Source: CALMEC01 sp031366605
GTDB taxonomy: Bacteria; Actinomycetota; Thermoleophilia; Miltoncostaeales; Miltoncostaeaceae
Length of the DNA: 64,000 nucleotides
Direction of reading: 5' to 3'
NCBI GenBank assembly: GCA_031366605.1
Contig: JANLOO010000061.1
Coordinates: 1 to 64,000 of the forward strand
Made by a program: the position numbers and the translations under genes. Positions 8,308 through 17,306 of the stretch are shown here, piece after piece (positions within the stretch are counted from its first letter, which is position 1; each line of letters begins with the position of its first letter). The notes beneath the pieces are model-generated. The model did not search any database, was not told where the DNA came from, and saw only the letters and a program-made list of their open reading frames with translations.

Positions 8308-8834
8308 ACTGGATGTGGTTCGCCGTGGTGCCAGACGCCGAGGCGCACGATGCATTCGCCAAGACAGCGGCGCGGTGGCCCGACGGCAGGCCGGCGGGGG
8401 TGCTCGCGGTGTGGCCCGCCGAGCACCGGCCCAAGGTGCCGGCGGTCAAAATCGATGCCCGCATCGTCGACCGCGACGGCGATGGGGCAGAGGTCTCCCT
8501 CGTGCTCGCGCCGCCACTCGTGCGACTGTTGTTTGACGACACGGCGGTGCAACAGGCACGGCGTGACGTCATCGCAGGTCGTCCGCCTCGGGCGCTGTCC
8601 ACCTTGCTGCGCGGTGACGGCATCTTCGCGGGCGCGGTCACGGTCGATCCCGCAGGTGACGATCCGTTCGCCCGAATCTTCCCCGCGCGGTGCCTGACGG
8701 TGGGACGCGGACTGTTCGGCAGCGTGCCCGCGCACCCCGGTCCCGACATCGAACGCCACGGCAGCGGCACCCCCTGGCCGTACCCCGTGTTCGATCCCCG
8801 GTGGCACCTCAGCCGTTGCGCACAAGTTTGTTAA
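8304..8834 (+). CDS. Hypothetical protein coupled to a peroxiredoxin-like gene
   Basis: I do not recognise this 176-residue protein. The GTG at 8304 overlaps the TGA of the peroxiredoxin-like gene by 4 bases, which is the reason for choosing it over the upstream ATG at 8286. It starts NWMWFAVVPDAEAHDAF and has no signal peptide or membrane segment. The C-terminal part is rich in Pro, Arg and His (PWPYPVFDPRWH). Codon use matches its neighbours. The coupling implies a shared function with the redox protein, but nothing more specific can be said. Confidence 0.6.
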   Translation: MNWMWFAVVPDAEAHDAFAKTAARWPDGRPAGVLAVWPAEHRPKVPAVKIDARIVDRDGDGAEVSLVLAPPLVRLLFDDTAVQQARRDVIAGRPPRALSTLLRGDGIFAGAVTVDPAGDDPFARIFPARCLTVGRGLFGSVPAHPGPDIERHGSGTPWPYPVFDPRWHLSRCAQVC

Positions 8835-8838
8835 GGGA

Positions 8839-8867
8839 CGGAAAACCGTGTCCGACACCAGTTTTCG
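8839..8867. terminator. Hairpin between convergent genes
   Basis: An inverted repeat pairs CGGAAAAC with GTTTTCG, and inside it GTGT with ACAC around a short CCG loop. It lies 5 bases after the stop of the plus-strand gene and 80 bases before the end of gnd, so it can serve as a bidirectional terminator. The flanking A and T runs are part of the stem. Confidence 0.5.
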
Positions 8868-8946
8868 CGGCACCCTCTTCGGCATAACGGATCCGGGGGT
8901 GTCGGGAAGGGTCGGGAATCGCCGGTTCCTGAGTGTCACAAAGTCG

Positions 8947-9957
8947 CTACTTCTTCTCGGCGTGTCCACCGAACTGTTTGCGCATGGCCGACAGAACCTT
9001 GCCGGCGAAGTCGGCTTCGCCACGGGAGCTGAAGCGTTCGTAGAGCGATGCCGTCAAGACGTGGGCAGGGACACCGGTCTCGACGGCCGCCTGGACCGTC
9101 CACCGGCCCTCGCCTGAGTCACTGACCCGGCCGCTGAACTCTTGCAGCTCGGGGTCGTCGAACAGCGCGGTTGCGGTCAGGTCGAGGAGCCAACTGGCCA
9201 CGACGCTGCCGCGCCGCCACACCTCGGTGATCTCGGTGGTGTCGAGTTCGTATTGGTAGTACTCGGGGTGGGTCAGAGGCGCCGTCTCGGCGTCATGCTC
9301 TTGATCCGCGGCGCCGGCGTTGGCCTTGCGCAGGATGGCGAGGCCCTCGGCGTAGGCGGCCATCGCGCCATACTCGATGCCGTTGTGCACCATCTTGACG
9401 AAGTGCCCGGCGCCGGCGGGGCCGCAGTGCAGGTAGCCGTTCTCGGCGGTGCTGGTGCGTCCCTTGCGACCTGGGGTACGGGGGGCGGCCTGGACGCCCG
9501 GAGCCAGCGTGCGGAAGATCGGATCGAGCCGTTTGACGGTTTTGGCCTCGCCGCCGATCATCATGCAGAAGCCGCGCTCCAGGCCGAACACGCCGCCGCT
9601 CGTGCCGACATCGACGTACCCGATGCCCTGCTCGGCCAGCGTCGCCGCCCGGTGGATGTCGTCGCGGTAGTAGCTGTTGCCGCCGTCGATGACGACGTCG
9701 CCTTTGGCCAGGTGCTCGGCCACGTCGGCGACGACACGGTCGGTGATGCCGGCCGGGACCATGACCCACGCGGTGCGCGGGGTGGTGAGCTTCGTGGCAA
9801 AATCCGCCAGGCTCCCAGCGCCTGTCGCACCCTCCTTGACGAGCTGCTTGACGGACGCGGGGTTGACGTCGAACACCACGCACTCGTGACCGTCGCGCAT
9901 CAGGCGCCGCACGATGTTGGCGCCCATACGGCCCAGGCCGACCATTCCCAGCTGCAT
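8947..9957 (-). CDS. gnd: 6-phosphogluconate dehydrogenase, decarboxylating
   Basis: This enzyme oxidatively decarboxylates 6-phosphogluconate to ribulose 5-phosphate. The 336-residue protein opens with the NAD(P)-binding motif GMVGLGRMGANIVRRL and has GNSYYRDDIHRA, VDVGTSGGVFGLERGFCMMIGG and HFVKMVHNGIEYG, the substrate and catalytic signatures (Lys/Asn of FVKMVHNGIEYG). Its length fits the short GndA-like class found with F420/NAD-type bacteria rather than the ~470-residue E. coli form. The ATG at 9957 has a strong GAGGAGA site; the frame upstream of it belongs to the pgi region. It follows pgi by 34 bases, so the two are one transcription unit. Confidence 0.93.
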   Translation of the reverse strand: MQLGMVGLGRMGANIVRRLMRDGHECVVFDVNPASVKQLVKEGATGAGSLADFATKLTTPRTAWVMVPAGITDRVVADVAEHLAKGDVVIDGGNSYYRDDIHRAATLAEQGIGYVDVGTSGGVFGLERGFCMMIGGEAKTVKRLDPIFRTLAPGVQAAPRTPGRKGRTSTAENGYLHCGPAGAGHFVKMVHNGIEYGAMAAYAEGLAILRKANAGAADQEHDAETAPLTHPEYYQYELDTTEITEVWRRGSVVASWLLDLTATALFDDPELQEFSGRVSDSGEGRWTVQAAVETGVPAHVLTASLYERFSSRGEADFAGKVLSAMRKQFGGHAEKK

Positions 9958-9991
9958 TCTGCGTCTCCTCAGGTTCGTTGCACTGCGAAGC

Positions 9992-11617
9992 CTACGCGCG
10001 ACCCCGTGCCTGCCGGTAGCGACCGATGAGCGCATTCGTCGAGCTGTCATGCGCACCCGCGGGTGACTCTGCCGACTCCAATTCCGGCGCGATGCGCTTG
10101 GCGAGGACCTTGCCCAGCTCGACGCCCCACTGGTCGAAGGGGTTGATGTCCCAGATCGCACCCATCGTCAACACGCGGTGCTCGTACAGCGCCACCAGCT
10201 GACCCAACACGCCAGGTGTGAGCCGCTGCGCCAGGATGGTGTTGGACGGCCGGTTGCCTTCGAACACGCGGTGGGCGACCTGGTGGTCGGGCACGCCCTC
10301 GGCCTCGACCTCGTCACGTGTCTTGCCGAATGCCAACGCCTGGGTCTGGGCGAAGAAGTTGGCCATCAGCTGATCGTGATGCCCGGCGACGTGATGCGCC
10401 GGTTCGACGAATCCGATGAAGTCGCAGGGGATGAGCTTGGTGCCCTGGTGGATCAGCTGGTAGTAGGCATGCTGGCCGTTGGTGCCGGGCGTCCCCCAGA
10501 CGACCGGTCCGGTGTCATAGGTCACGCGGTTGCCATCCAGGTCGACCGACTTGCCGTTGGACTCCATGTCGAGCTGCTGCAGGTAGGCCGAGAACCGCGA
10601 CAGGTAGTTGGAGTAGGGCAGGACCGCCTGGGTCTCGGCGCCGAAGAAGTTGCCGTACCACACGCCCAAGAGCCCCAGCAGCACCGGCAGGTTGTGCTCG
10701 AACGGCGTTGTGCGGAAGTGCTCGTCCATGGTGTGAAAACCGTCCAGCATCTCGCGAAATTGCGTGGGTCCGATCGCCAGCATCAACAACAGACCGATCG
10801 CCGAGTCGTAGCTGTAGCGGCCGCCGACCCAATCCCAGAATCCGAACATGTTGTCGGTGTCGATGCCGAACGCGGCAACCTCGTCGGCGTTGGTCGACAC
10901 CGCGACGAAGTGCTTGGCCACGGCGGCATCGTCACCCAACGTCGCCAGCAGCCACGCGCGGGCGGAGTTGGCGTTGGTGATGGTCTCGATCGTGGTGAAC
11001 GTCTTTGATGCGACGATGAAGAGGGTTTCGTGGGGGTCCAGGTCGTGGGTGGCCTCCCAGATGTCGTCCCCATCGACGTTCGAGACGAACCGAAATCGCA
11101 TCATGCGCTCCGAGCAATCCCGCAGCGCCTCGTATGCCATCGCCGGTCCCAGGTCGGATCCGCCGATACCGATGTTGACGACGTTGCGGATACGCCGATC
11201 CGAGAACCCGCGCCATTCGCCGCTGCGCACCCGGTTGGCGAACGCGCCCATCCGGTCGAGCACGTCGTGGACGTCAGGGACGACGTTGTGCCCATCCACT
11301 GCGATCACGGCATCGCGTGGCGCACGCAGCGCCGTGTGCAGCACCGCCCGGTCCTCGGTGACGTTGATCCGATCGCCACGGAACATCGCGTCGATGCGAC
11401 CACGAAGCCCTGCCTCGTCGGCGAGGGCGACCAGCAGGCGCAGGGTCTCCGCGGTGACGCGATTCTTGGAGTAGTCCAGGAACAGGTCACCGGCCGACGC
11501 GGTCAGCACCTCGCCCCGGGAGGGGTCTTCGGCGAACAGCTCGCGCATGTGGCGGTCGGCGAGCGCGGTGTGGTGGGCCTGAAGCGCCGCCCACGCGGCA
11601 GACGTCTCGATACTCAC
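9992..11617 (-). CDS. pgi: Glucose-6-phosphate isomerase
   Basis: The enzyme interconverts glucose 6-phosphate and fructose 6-phosphate. The 541-residue length is normal for bacterial PGI. Diagnostic segments are NIGIGGSDLGPAMAYEAL, FIVASKTFTTIET (sugar-phosphate binding loop), GRYSYDSAIGL and MESNGKSVDLDGNRV, and GVELGKVLAKRI near the end. It is followed by gnd on the same strand, linking upper glycolysis with the oxidative pentose phosphate pathway. Confidence 0.95.
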   Translation of the reverse strand: MSIETSAAWAALQAHHTALADRHMRELFAEDPSRGEVLTASAGDLFLDYSKNRVTAETLRLLVALADEAGLRGRIDAMFRGDRINVTEDRAVLHTALRAPRDAVIAVDGHNVVPDVHDVLDRMGAFANRVRSGEWRGFSDRRIRNVVNIGIGGSDLGPAMAYEALRDCSERMMRFRFVSNVDGDDIWEATHDLDPHETLFIVASKTFTTIETITNANSARAWLLATLGDDAAVAKHFVAVSTNADEVAAFGIDTDNMFGFWDWVGGRYSYDSAIGLLLMLAIGPTQFREMLDGFHTMDEHFRTTPFEHNLPVLLGLLGVWYGNFFGAETQAVLPYSNYLSRFSAYLQQLDMESNGKSVDLDGNRVTYDTGPVVWGTPGTNGQHAYYQLIHQGTKLIPCDFIGFVEPAHHVAGHHDQLMANFFAQTQALAFGKTRDEVEAEGVPDHQVAHRVFEGNRPSNTILAQRLTPGVLGQLVALYEHRVLTMGAIWDINPFDQWGVELGKVLAKRIAPELESAESPAGAHDSSTNALIGRYRQARGRA

Positions 11618-11703
11618 GGAACTCCCGGTCGACTGCAGTCACCGGGGACCGTACCCGTCCGGGCCGAGCGATGCGTCCGGACCGATCGTCCGCCAGTGCG
11701 CAG

Positions 11704-13098
11704 CTACACGAGCTGGTGCTCGTCGATGTAGGCGAGTGCCTCGTCGTAGATGCCGCCGTGGTTGGAGCTGATGGAGCGGTCCATAACGGACGAGAACCAC
11801 GCGGGCGCGGTTGGGCGCACCTCACGCAGCGCGCGGGTAACGTGACCGGGACCGATTGCGGGCTGTCCGCCGAGCGAGTCGGCTTCGGCGAGCGCGGCAG
11901 CCGTCTCACACAACAGCAGCAGGTCGTCACCAGAAAAATGTTGCGTGCGCTGGACGATCCAGCCGACGTCGACGCCTGCAAAGCGCGTGTTCTTGAGGTG
12001 AAAGCGCAGGATGGCCTCACGTGCCGCCTCGTCTGGGGGAAGCACCAGGAGCGTCCGATCGAGCCGACCGTCCGACCGCAGCGCCATGTCGACGTCCCAG
12101 GGTGCAACCGCACCCGCGAACACGTACACGCCGCAATTTGCGTTGGCGGTGTCCAGTTCGGTGACGAGTCGGTTGACGATGCCGCGGTCCACCGAGTCCT
12201 CGGGAGCGTCGGGGTGGCGCCCCGCCTGATCGACGTCGTCCAGGAACAGCACGCACGGAGCAGCTTCGCGCGCGGCCTCGAAGATCCGCTGGATGTTCTG
12301 ACGCGGATCGCCCGGCCAGTCGAAGGCCGTCCCGAGCTTGATGGGAAGGTAGGCGGCGCCGATCTCACCGGCGACGACGCGGGCGAAGAAGCCCTTGCCG
12401 CAGCCCGGGGGCCCGAACATCAAGTAGCCGCCCTGGCGAGGAGCCGAGTGACCGCCATTGCCGTTGCCGTTGCGGGCAGGCGTGCGCATGGGATCGAGGA
12501 CGACCGACTGGATACGTTGCTTGACGTCGGTGACACCGATGATGTTGCGCAGTGAGATCGTCGGGTGTTGGATCGACTGCGGGTCGATCGCGAACTCGCG
12601 GGGCGGCTCAGGCGCGGTTTCCTCGACCTCGTCCGGCTCGCCATGGCTGTCGGAGGACGGTGCGTCGTCGACGTGTGCCGGGGGCGTCGCAGATGGCGTG
12701 TCGGATATTGCCGGGAGTCCGGAAGTCGGCTCGATGGCAGGCTCGGGGGCGTGCGCCGGAGCATGGGTGGGAGTCGCAGGGCGTTCCACGGCGTGGCGTT
12801 CGGCCGCTGATTGCGCCGCGGACGCATCAACTGATGCAAATGCGGACCGCAGCGCGTGTGCAAGGCGTGCGAAGGGGGTTGCACGGACGTCGCCTGCAAC
12901 TTCGGCGCTGCGTGCGGCCATCTCGGCCGCCCCGGTGTTGTCCGGTTGCGCGCGCAGGATGGCCTCGCAATGTGCAAGGGCCTCGGCCGGTCGGCCGCCG
13001 GAGATCAGGTGCTCGACCAGATGCAGGCGCAAGGCCACGTTTCCAGGGGCGGCGGCTACCGCCTCTTCGAGTCCAGCGATCAATTCGTGATTCGGCAT
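11704..13098 (-). CDS. AAA-family ATPase with N-terminal helical repeat
   Basis: This 464-residue protein has an N-terminal TPR-like region (residues ~1-70, GRPAEALAHCEAILRAQPDN), then a Pro/Glu/Ser-rich linker (~105-170), then an AAA domain. The Walker A loop reads GPPGCGKG (229-236), with Gly where Ser/Thr is expected. Walker B is VLFLDDVDQ, and DGRLDRTLLVLPPDEAAR matches the sensor/arginine-finger region of Cdc48/FtsH-like AAA proteins. The ATG at 13098 has a nearby GGAG. No substrate partner is adjacent. The protein probably remodels a protein complex; the odd P-loop residue makes ATP hydrolysis uncertain. Confidence 0.8.
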   Translation of the reverse strand: MPNHELIAGLEEAVAAAPGNVALRLHLVEHLISGGRPAEALAHCEAILRAQPDNTGAAEMAARSAEVAGDVRATPFARLAHALRSAFASVDASAAQSAAERHAVERPATPTHAPAHAPEPAIEPTSGLPAISDTPSATPPAHVDDAPSSDSHGEPDEVEETAPEPPREFAIDPQSIQHPTISLRNIIGVTDVKQRIQSVVLDPMRTPARNGNGNGGHSAPRQGGYLMFGPPGCGKGFFARVVAGEIGAAYLPIKLGTAFDWPGDPRQNIQRIFEAAREAAPCVLFLDDVDQAGRHPDAPEDSVDRGIVNRLVTELDTANANCGVYVFAGAVAPWDVDMALRSDGRLDRTLLVLPPDEAAREAILRFHLKNTRFAGVDVGWIVQRTQHFSGDDLLLLCETAAALAEADSLGGQPAIGPGHVTRALREVRPTAPAWFSSVMDRSISSNHGGIYDEALAYIDEHQLV

Positions 13099-13275
13099 CT
13101 CCAACTCCCGTGCGTTCGCGCGTGTTGTATCGGCGCATACGCCGCCGGAGTTAACCCCTCGGCGGTCATTTTGTCCGCCGGGGGCGACCGTCACCGCTGA
13201 TCGGGGCGCTCGCGCCTCCCGTCAGCTGCGGCGGACGGGCAGACTGTGCGGGCCAACGCACCGGAGGAAATTCGA

Positions 13276-14364
13276 ATGGCCGCCGCCCCTGAGACAGTCG
13301 AGATCGCACGCATCGAGGAGATCCTCGGTGAGGAGGCCTCAGGCCTGCTGTCGCACGAATGCACGACGATCGCCCGTGACCGTCTGGCTGCCCCGGGTCC
13401 GGACTTCGTCGACAGGATCTTCTCGCAATCCGATCGCTCGCTCCGCGTCCTTGGCGCGATACAAACCCTGCTCGGGCACGGCCGGTTGGGTGGCACCGGG
13501 TATGTGTCGATCCTGCCGGTCGACCAGGGCATCGAGCACTCGGCCGGGGCGTCGTTCGCCAAAAACCCCGACTACTTCGACCCCGCCAAGATCGTCGAGC
13601 TTGCGATCGAGGGCGGTTGCAACGCGGTCGCGACCACGCTGGGCGCCCTGGGCATCACCGCGCGCCGCTATGCCCACCACATCCCCTTCCTGCTCAAGCT
13701 CAACCACAACGAGTTCCTGAGCTACCCCAACGCGTTCGACCAGATCATGTTCGCGTCGGTCAGGCAGGCGTGGGAGATGGGCTGTGTCGCCGTCGGCGCC
13801 ACGATTTACTTCGGCTCGCCGGAGTCCAAGCGCCAGATCCAGGAGGTCTCTGAGGCGTTCGAGGCCGCCCACGACCTGGGAATGGCGACGGTGCTGTGGT
13901 GCTACACCCGCAACGCCGAGTTCAACCACACCAAGGACGGCGGCCCGGACTACCACACCTCCACCGACTTGACCGGCCAGGCCAATCACCTGGGCGTCAC
14001 GATTCAGGCGGACATCATCAAACAGAAGCTCCCGGAGACACCTGCAGGTGGGTTCAAGGACCTCAACTTCGGCAAGTTCGACGAGCGCATGTACACGGAG
14101 CTGATGAGCGCCCATCCGATCGACATGACCCGCTACCAGGTGGCCAACTGCTACATGGGCCGGATTCCCTTGATCAACTCGGGCGGCGCGTCCGGGGCCA
14201 ACGATCTGCACGATGCCGTCAAGACGGCGGTCATCAACAAGCGCGCCGGTGGCTCGGGCCTGATCAGCGGACGCAAGGCGTTTCAGAAGCCGATGCGTGA
14301 CGGTGTCGAGTTGCTCAACGCGGTTCAGGACGTCTACCTGTGCGACGAGATCGCGCTGGCGTAA
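13276..14364 (+). CDS. Class I fructose-bisphosphate aldolase (FbaB type)
   Basis: The enzyme cleaves fructose 1,6-bisphosphate into two triose phosphates through a Schiff-base lysine. The 362-residue protein matches the archaeal/bacterial FbaB-like branch: GTGYVSILPVDQGIEH, FDPAKIVELAIEGGCNAVA, PFLLKLNHNEFLSYP, VAVGATIYFGS, and GGASGANDLHDAV near the end. I chose the ATG at 13276 because GGAGG lies 8 bases upstream; an earlier GTG/ATG frame start at 13246 has no such site. It lies near pgi and gnd and close to the AAA gene, which is divergent. Confidence 0.9.
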   Translation: MAAAPETVEIARIEEILGEEASGLLSHECTTIARDRLAAPGPDFVDRIFSQSDRSLRVLGAIQTLLGHGRLGGTGYVSILPVDQGIEHSAGASFAKNPDYFDPAKIVELAIEGGCNAVATTLGALGITARRYAHHIPFLLKLNHNEFLSYPNAFDQIMFASVRQAWEMGCVAVGATIYFGSPESKRQIQEVSEAFEAAHDLGMATVLWCYTRNAEFNHTKDGGPDYHTSTDLTGQANHLGVTIQADIIKQKLPETPAGGFKDLNFGKFDERMYTELMSAHPIDMTRYQVANCYMGRIPLINSGGASGANDLHDAVKTAVINKRAGGSGLISGRKAFQKPMRDGVELLNAVQDVYLCDEIALA

Positions 14365-14395
14365 CGCGCTCCGCAGCGTCGAAGCGACGAGTCCA

Positions 14396-14755
14396 ATGGC
14401 CAAGCGGCCCGATGACGCGGCATTCGTCGAAGACGCCTTGCAGCGCCTTGGACCGGTGGAGGTCCGGGCGATGTTCGGTGGGTACGGGGTCTTCCTGGAC
14501 GGCGTGATGTTCGGGCTCATCGCGGACGGTGACCTCTACCTCAAGGGAGACGACGTCAACCGAGCGGACTTCGCGGCTGCCGGCCTGGGCGCCTTCGTCT
14601 ACGCCGGCAAGGATCGGCCGACGACGATGTCCTACCATCGGGCTCCCGAGCCGATCGAGGACTGGCGCATCCTCGAACCGTGGGTCCGCGGGGCCGTCGC
14701 CGCCGCCCGCCGCGCCCACGTCGCCAAGCGATCACGCGGCGGCAGCCCGACGTGA
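14396..14755 (+). CDS. TfoX N-terminal domain protein
   Basis: This 119-residue protein contains the TfoX/Sxy N-terminal fold: VEDALQRLGPVEVRAMFGGYGVFLDG, FGLIADGDLYLKGD and TTMSYHRAPEPIEDW. It lacks the C-terminal TfoX domain, as is common for stand-alone family members in actinobacteria, where the role is not established. It ends with a basic tail. It follows the aldolase gene by 31 bases on the same strand. Confidence 0.82.
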   Translation: MAKRPDDAAFVEDALQRLGPVEVRAMFGGYGVFLDGVMFGLIADGDLYLKGDDVNRADFAAAGLGAFVYAGKDRPTTMSYHRAPEPIEDWRILEPWVRGAVAAARRAHVAKRSRGGSPT

Positions 14756-14864
14756 CGGACGTGGCCGAGTGACCGGCCAACTGGCAATCACGGAACGGCC
14801 GAGTGGCCGAGAAGCGATGGCCGGCGCTGGGTCCGAGTGATCCACAAACCGTTACAGAACGAAG

Positions 14865-14896
14865 AACAGGTTGTGAAATCCGTCACGTCACCTGTT
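14865..14896. promoter_or_regulatory. CRP/GlxR-like operator nested in an inverted repeat upstream of egtB
   Basis: TGTGA (14872-14876), six bases, then TCACG (14883-14887) matches the CRP-family consensus TGTGA-N6-TCACA with one mismatch. It is nested within a perfect 7-base inverted repeat, AACAGGT (14865-14871) and ACCTGTT (14890-14896). The site is about 45-75 bases before the egtB start, inside the egtBD promoter region. A Crp/Fnr-type regulator is encoded at 18417-19130, though no link between the two is shown. Confidence 0.5.
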
Positions 14897-14940
14897 GGAT
14901 GGCCTCGCCTTTCGGCACCCCGTGGGCGATTCTCGACCAC

Positions 14941-16254
14941 ATGAGCAGACGCGCAACCGCCCTCGCCGAGCAGCTCACCACTGTCCGCGACCGCACGTTC
15001 GAGCTGTACGCGCCGCTCGCCGAGCGGGATCTGCTGCGTACGCCCGCGCCGATCATGAGCCCGCCGCTCTGGGATCTGGGCCACATCGCCGCGTACGAAG
15101 AGCTGTGGCTCGCCTGCACGCTCGGCGGATCTCCGTCGCAGTACCCGGAGTTGCAGCAGGCCTATGACGCGTTCGAAACCCCTCGTGCGGAGCGCACCAA
15201 GGTCACGATGCTCGATGCCGACGGCTGCCGGGCCTACCTCGACGCGGTTCGTGAGCGATCGCTCGAGGTGCTCGCGCGAACCGACCTCGATGCCGGGGGC
15301 CCGCGGCTCTCGGCCGACGGGTTCGCGTTCGAGATGGTCGCACAACACGAGGCGCAACACACCGAAACCGTGCTGCAGACCTTGCAGATGTTCACCGACG
15401 GCACGTACCGGCCTGCGCGTCGCTTCACTGCGCCCGGGCCCACTCCGGTCGCCGACGATCGTGTGATGGTGCTCGGCGGGTCGTTCGCAATGGGGGCCGC
15501 CAACGGTGGATTCACCTACGACTGCGAACGCCCGCGTCATCAGCGCACGGTCGAGACGTTCGTGATCGATCGACTTCCCGTGTCGAACGCGCGCCACCTG
15601 GCGTTCATGGACGACGGTGGGTACTCCCGGCCCGAGCTGTGGAGCGTCGCGGGGTGGCAGTGGCGCGCGGCGCATGCGATCGATGCGCCCCTTTACTGGG
15701 AGCGCGACGCCGACGGGTGGGCTGTGCGGAGCTTTGACCAGACCACGCCTGTTGATCCGGCGCAACCGGTCAGTCACGTCTCGTTCTTCGAGGCCGATGC
15801 CCACGCGCGGTGGGCGGGCGGGCGCCTGCCGACCGAAGTCGAATGGGAGCGAGCCGCGTCCGCAGCGTCCGATGCCGCCGACAGCGCGCGCTATCCGTGG
15901 GGTGATGCCCCCGCAGAGGGTCGAGCCAACCTGGACCAGTTGATGTTCGGCACGGCTCCCGTGGGCGCATACCCCGAGGGGGCCTCCCCATCGGGTTGCA
16001 TTCAGATGGTCGGAGATGTCTGGGAGTGGACGTCGACGCCGTTCGATGGATACCCCGGTTTTGCCGCGTTCCCGTATCCCGAGTACGCCCAGGTGTTCTT
16101 CGGCGACCATTACCGCGTGTTGCGGGGGGGATCGTGGGCCACGCAACCCGTGGCCGCCCGCACCAGCTTTCGCAACTGGGATCTGCCCCAACGGCGCCAG
16201 ATCTTCTCGGGGTTCCGCATCGCGTGGGACGCGGATGACCTGGCACAACGATGA
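14941..16254 (+). CDS. egtB: Ergothioneine biosynthesis sulfoxide synthase EgtB
   Basis: EgtB is a non-haem iron enzyme joining hercynine to a thiol donor (gamma-glutamylcysteine or cysteine) with oxygen. The 437-residue protein has an N-terminal DinB-like domain with the iron ligands: H48 in LGHIAAYEELW and the HX3HXE motif H136-H140-E142. The C-terminal formylglycine-generating-enzyme-like domain shows GGSFAMGA, GGRLPTEVEWERAA, GDVWEWTSTPF and RGGSWAT. I chose the ATG at 14941; the frame continues upstream but lacks family similarity. It overlaps egtD by 4 bases. The thiol donor cannot be decided from sequence alone. Confidence 0.92.
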   Translation: MSRRATALAEQLTTVRDRTFELYAPLAERDLLRTPAPIMSPPLWDLGHIAAYEELWLACTLGGSPSQYPELQQAYDAFETPRAERTKVTMLDADGCRAYLDAVRERSLEVLARTDLDAGGPRLSADGFAFEMVAQHEAQHTETVLQTLQMFTDGTYRPARRFTAPGPTPVADDRVMVLGGSFAMGAANGGFTYDCERPRHQRTVETFVIDRLPVSNARHLAFMDDGGYSRPELWSVAGWQWRAAHAIDAPLYWERDADGWAVRSFDQTTPVDPAQPVSHVSFFEADAHARWAGGRLPTEVEWERAASAASDAADSARYPWGDAPAEGRANLDQLMFGTAPVGAYPEGASPSGCIQMVGDVWEWTSTPFDGYPGFAAFPYPEYAQVFFGDHYRVLRGGSWATQPVAARTSFRNWDLPQRRQIFSGFRIAWDADDLAQR

Positions 16255-17306
16255 GTAGTCCCATCCACAACGAGGCAGGCACACCGATGGCCGTCACACC
16301 GTCCGCCCGTCGCGACACCGGCCGCACGGCCATCCGCCTTGATGTGCACCCCCTCACAGATGGAGTGACCGGCATCGCTGACGACGTGCGCAGGGGCTTG
16401 ACCGACATGCCCAAGTGGCTGCTGCCCAAGTATTTCTACGATGCCCGCGGCTGTGACCTGTTCGAAGCCATCACCGACCTGCCCGAGTACTACCAAACCC
16501 GAACGGAGCTTGGGATCCTGCAGCGCGAGATGCCTGGCATCGTCGCCCGGCACGAGCCCGGTGAGCTGGTCGAGTTGGGGTCCGGATCCTCACGTAAGAC
16601 CGTGGCGATCCTGGATGCGATGGACGACACCGGGTCGCTGCGTCGCTACATCCCGTTCGACGTCGCCCCGGGGGCGCTCCTTGATGCGGCGGGACGGCTG
16701 GTCGACGCCTACCCCGGGCTGCGCGTCCATGCGGTGGCCGGGGATTTCGAGCGCCACCTGGGAGAGATCCCCACGCGTGCACGCGACACGCGACGATTCG
16801 TGGCGTTTTTGGGAGGGACGATCGGCAACCTGCATCCGCAGGAGCGCGCCCCGTTTCTGGGCCAGATCCGTGAGCTCCTCCGACCAGGCGATCGCATCCT
16901 GATGGGGACGGACCTGGTCAAGGATCCTGCCCGCCTGCAGGCCGCCTACGACGATGCCGCCGGCGTGACCGCCGCCTTCAACCTCAACGTGCTGGCGGTC
17001 CTCAACCGTGAGTTGGGCGCGGACTTCAATCCCGATCTGTTCGCACACGTCGCGCTCTACGACACCGACAACGCGTGGGTCGAGATGCGCCTGCGGTCGC
17101 TCGTCGATCAGTCCGTGCACGTGCGTGACTTGGGCCTGGACGTCGCGTTCGCCGCCGGTGAGGAGATGCGCACGGAGATCTCGTGCAAGTTCACCCGTGA
17201 ATCGGTCGCCCAGATGTACCAGGACGCGGGCCTCGAACTCTTGGAGTTCCACACCGACGACGAGGACCTCTTCGCGGTCTCGATCGCCGGCCGCGCCGAC
17301 GACTGA
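16251..17306 (+). CDS. egtD: L-histidine N-alpha-methyltransferase EgtD
   Basis: EgtD trimethylates histidine to hercynine with three SAM, the first step of ergothioneine synthesis. The 351-residue protein has PKYFYDARGCDLFEAI and LPEYYQTRTELGIL near the N-terminus, the SAM site LVELGSGSSRKT, and FLGGTIGNL, all family signatures. Its start overlaps the egtB stop (ATGA), so the two are translationally coupled. egtA, egtC and egtE are not in the window. Confidence 0.94.
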   Translation: MSSPIHNEAGTPMAVTPSARRDTGRTAIRLDVHPLTDGVTGIADDVRRGLTDMPKWLLPKYFYDARGCDLFEAITDLPEYYQTRTELGILQREMPGIVARHEPGELVELGSGSSRKTVAILDAMDDTGSLRRYIPFDVAPGALLDAAGRLVDAYPGLRVHAVAGDFERHLGEIPTRARDTRRFVAFLGGTIGNLHPQERAPFLGQIRELLRPGDRILMGTDLVKDPARLQAAYDDAAGVTAAFNLNVLAVLNRELGADFNPDLFAHVALYDTDNAWVEMRLRSLVDQSVHVRDLGLDVAFAAGEEMRTEISCKFTRESVAQMYQDAGLELLEFHTDDEDLFAVSIAGRADD

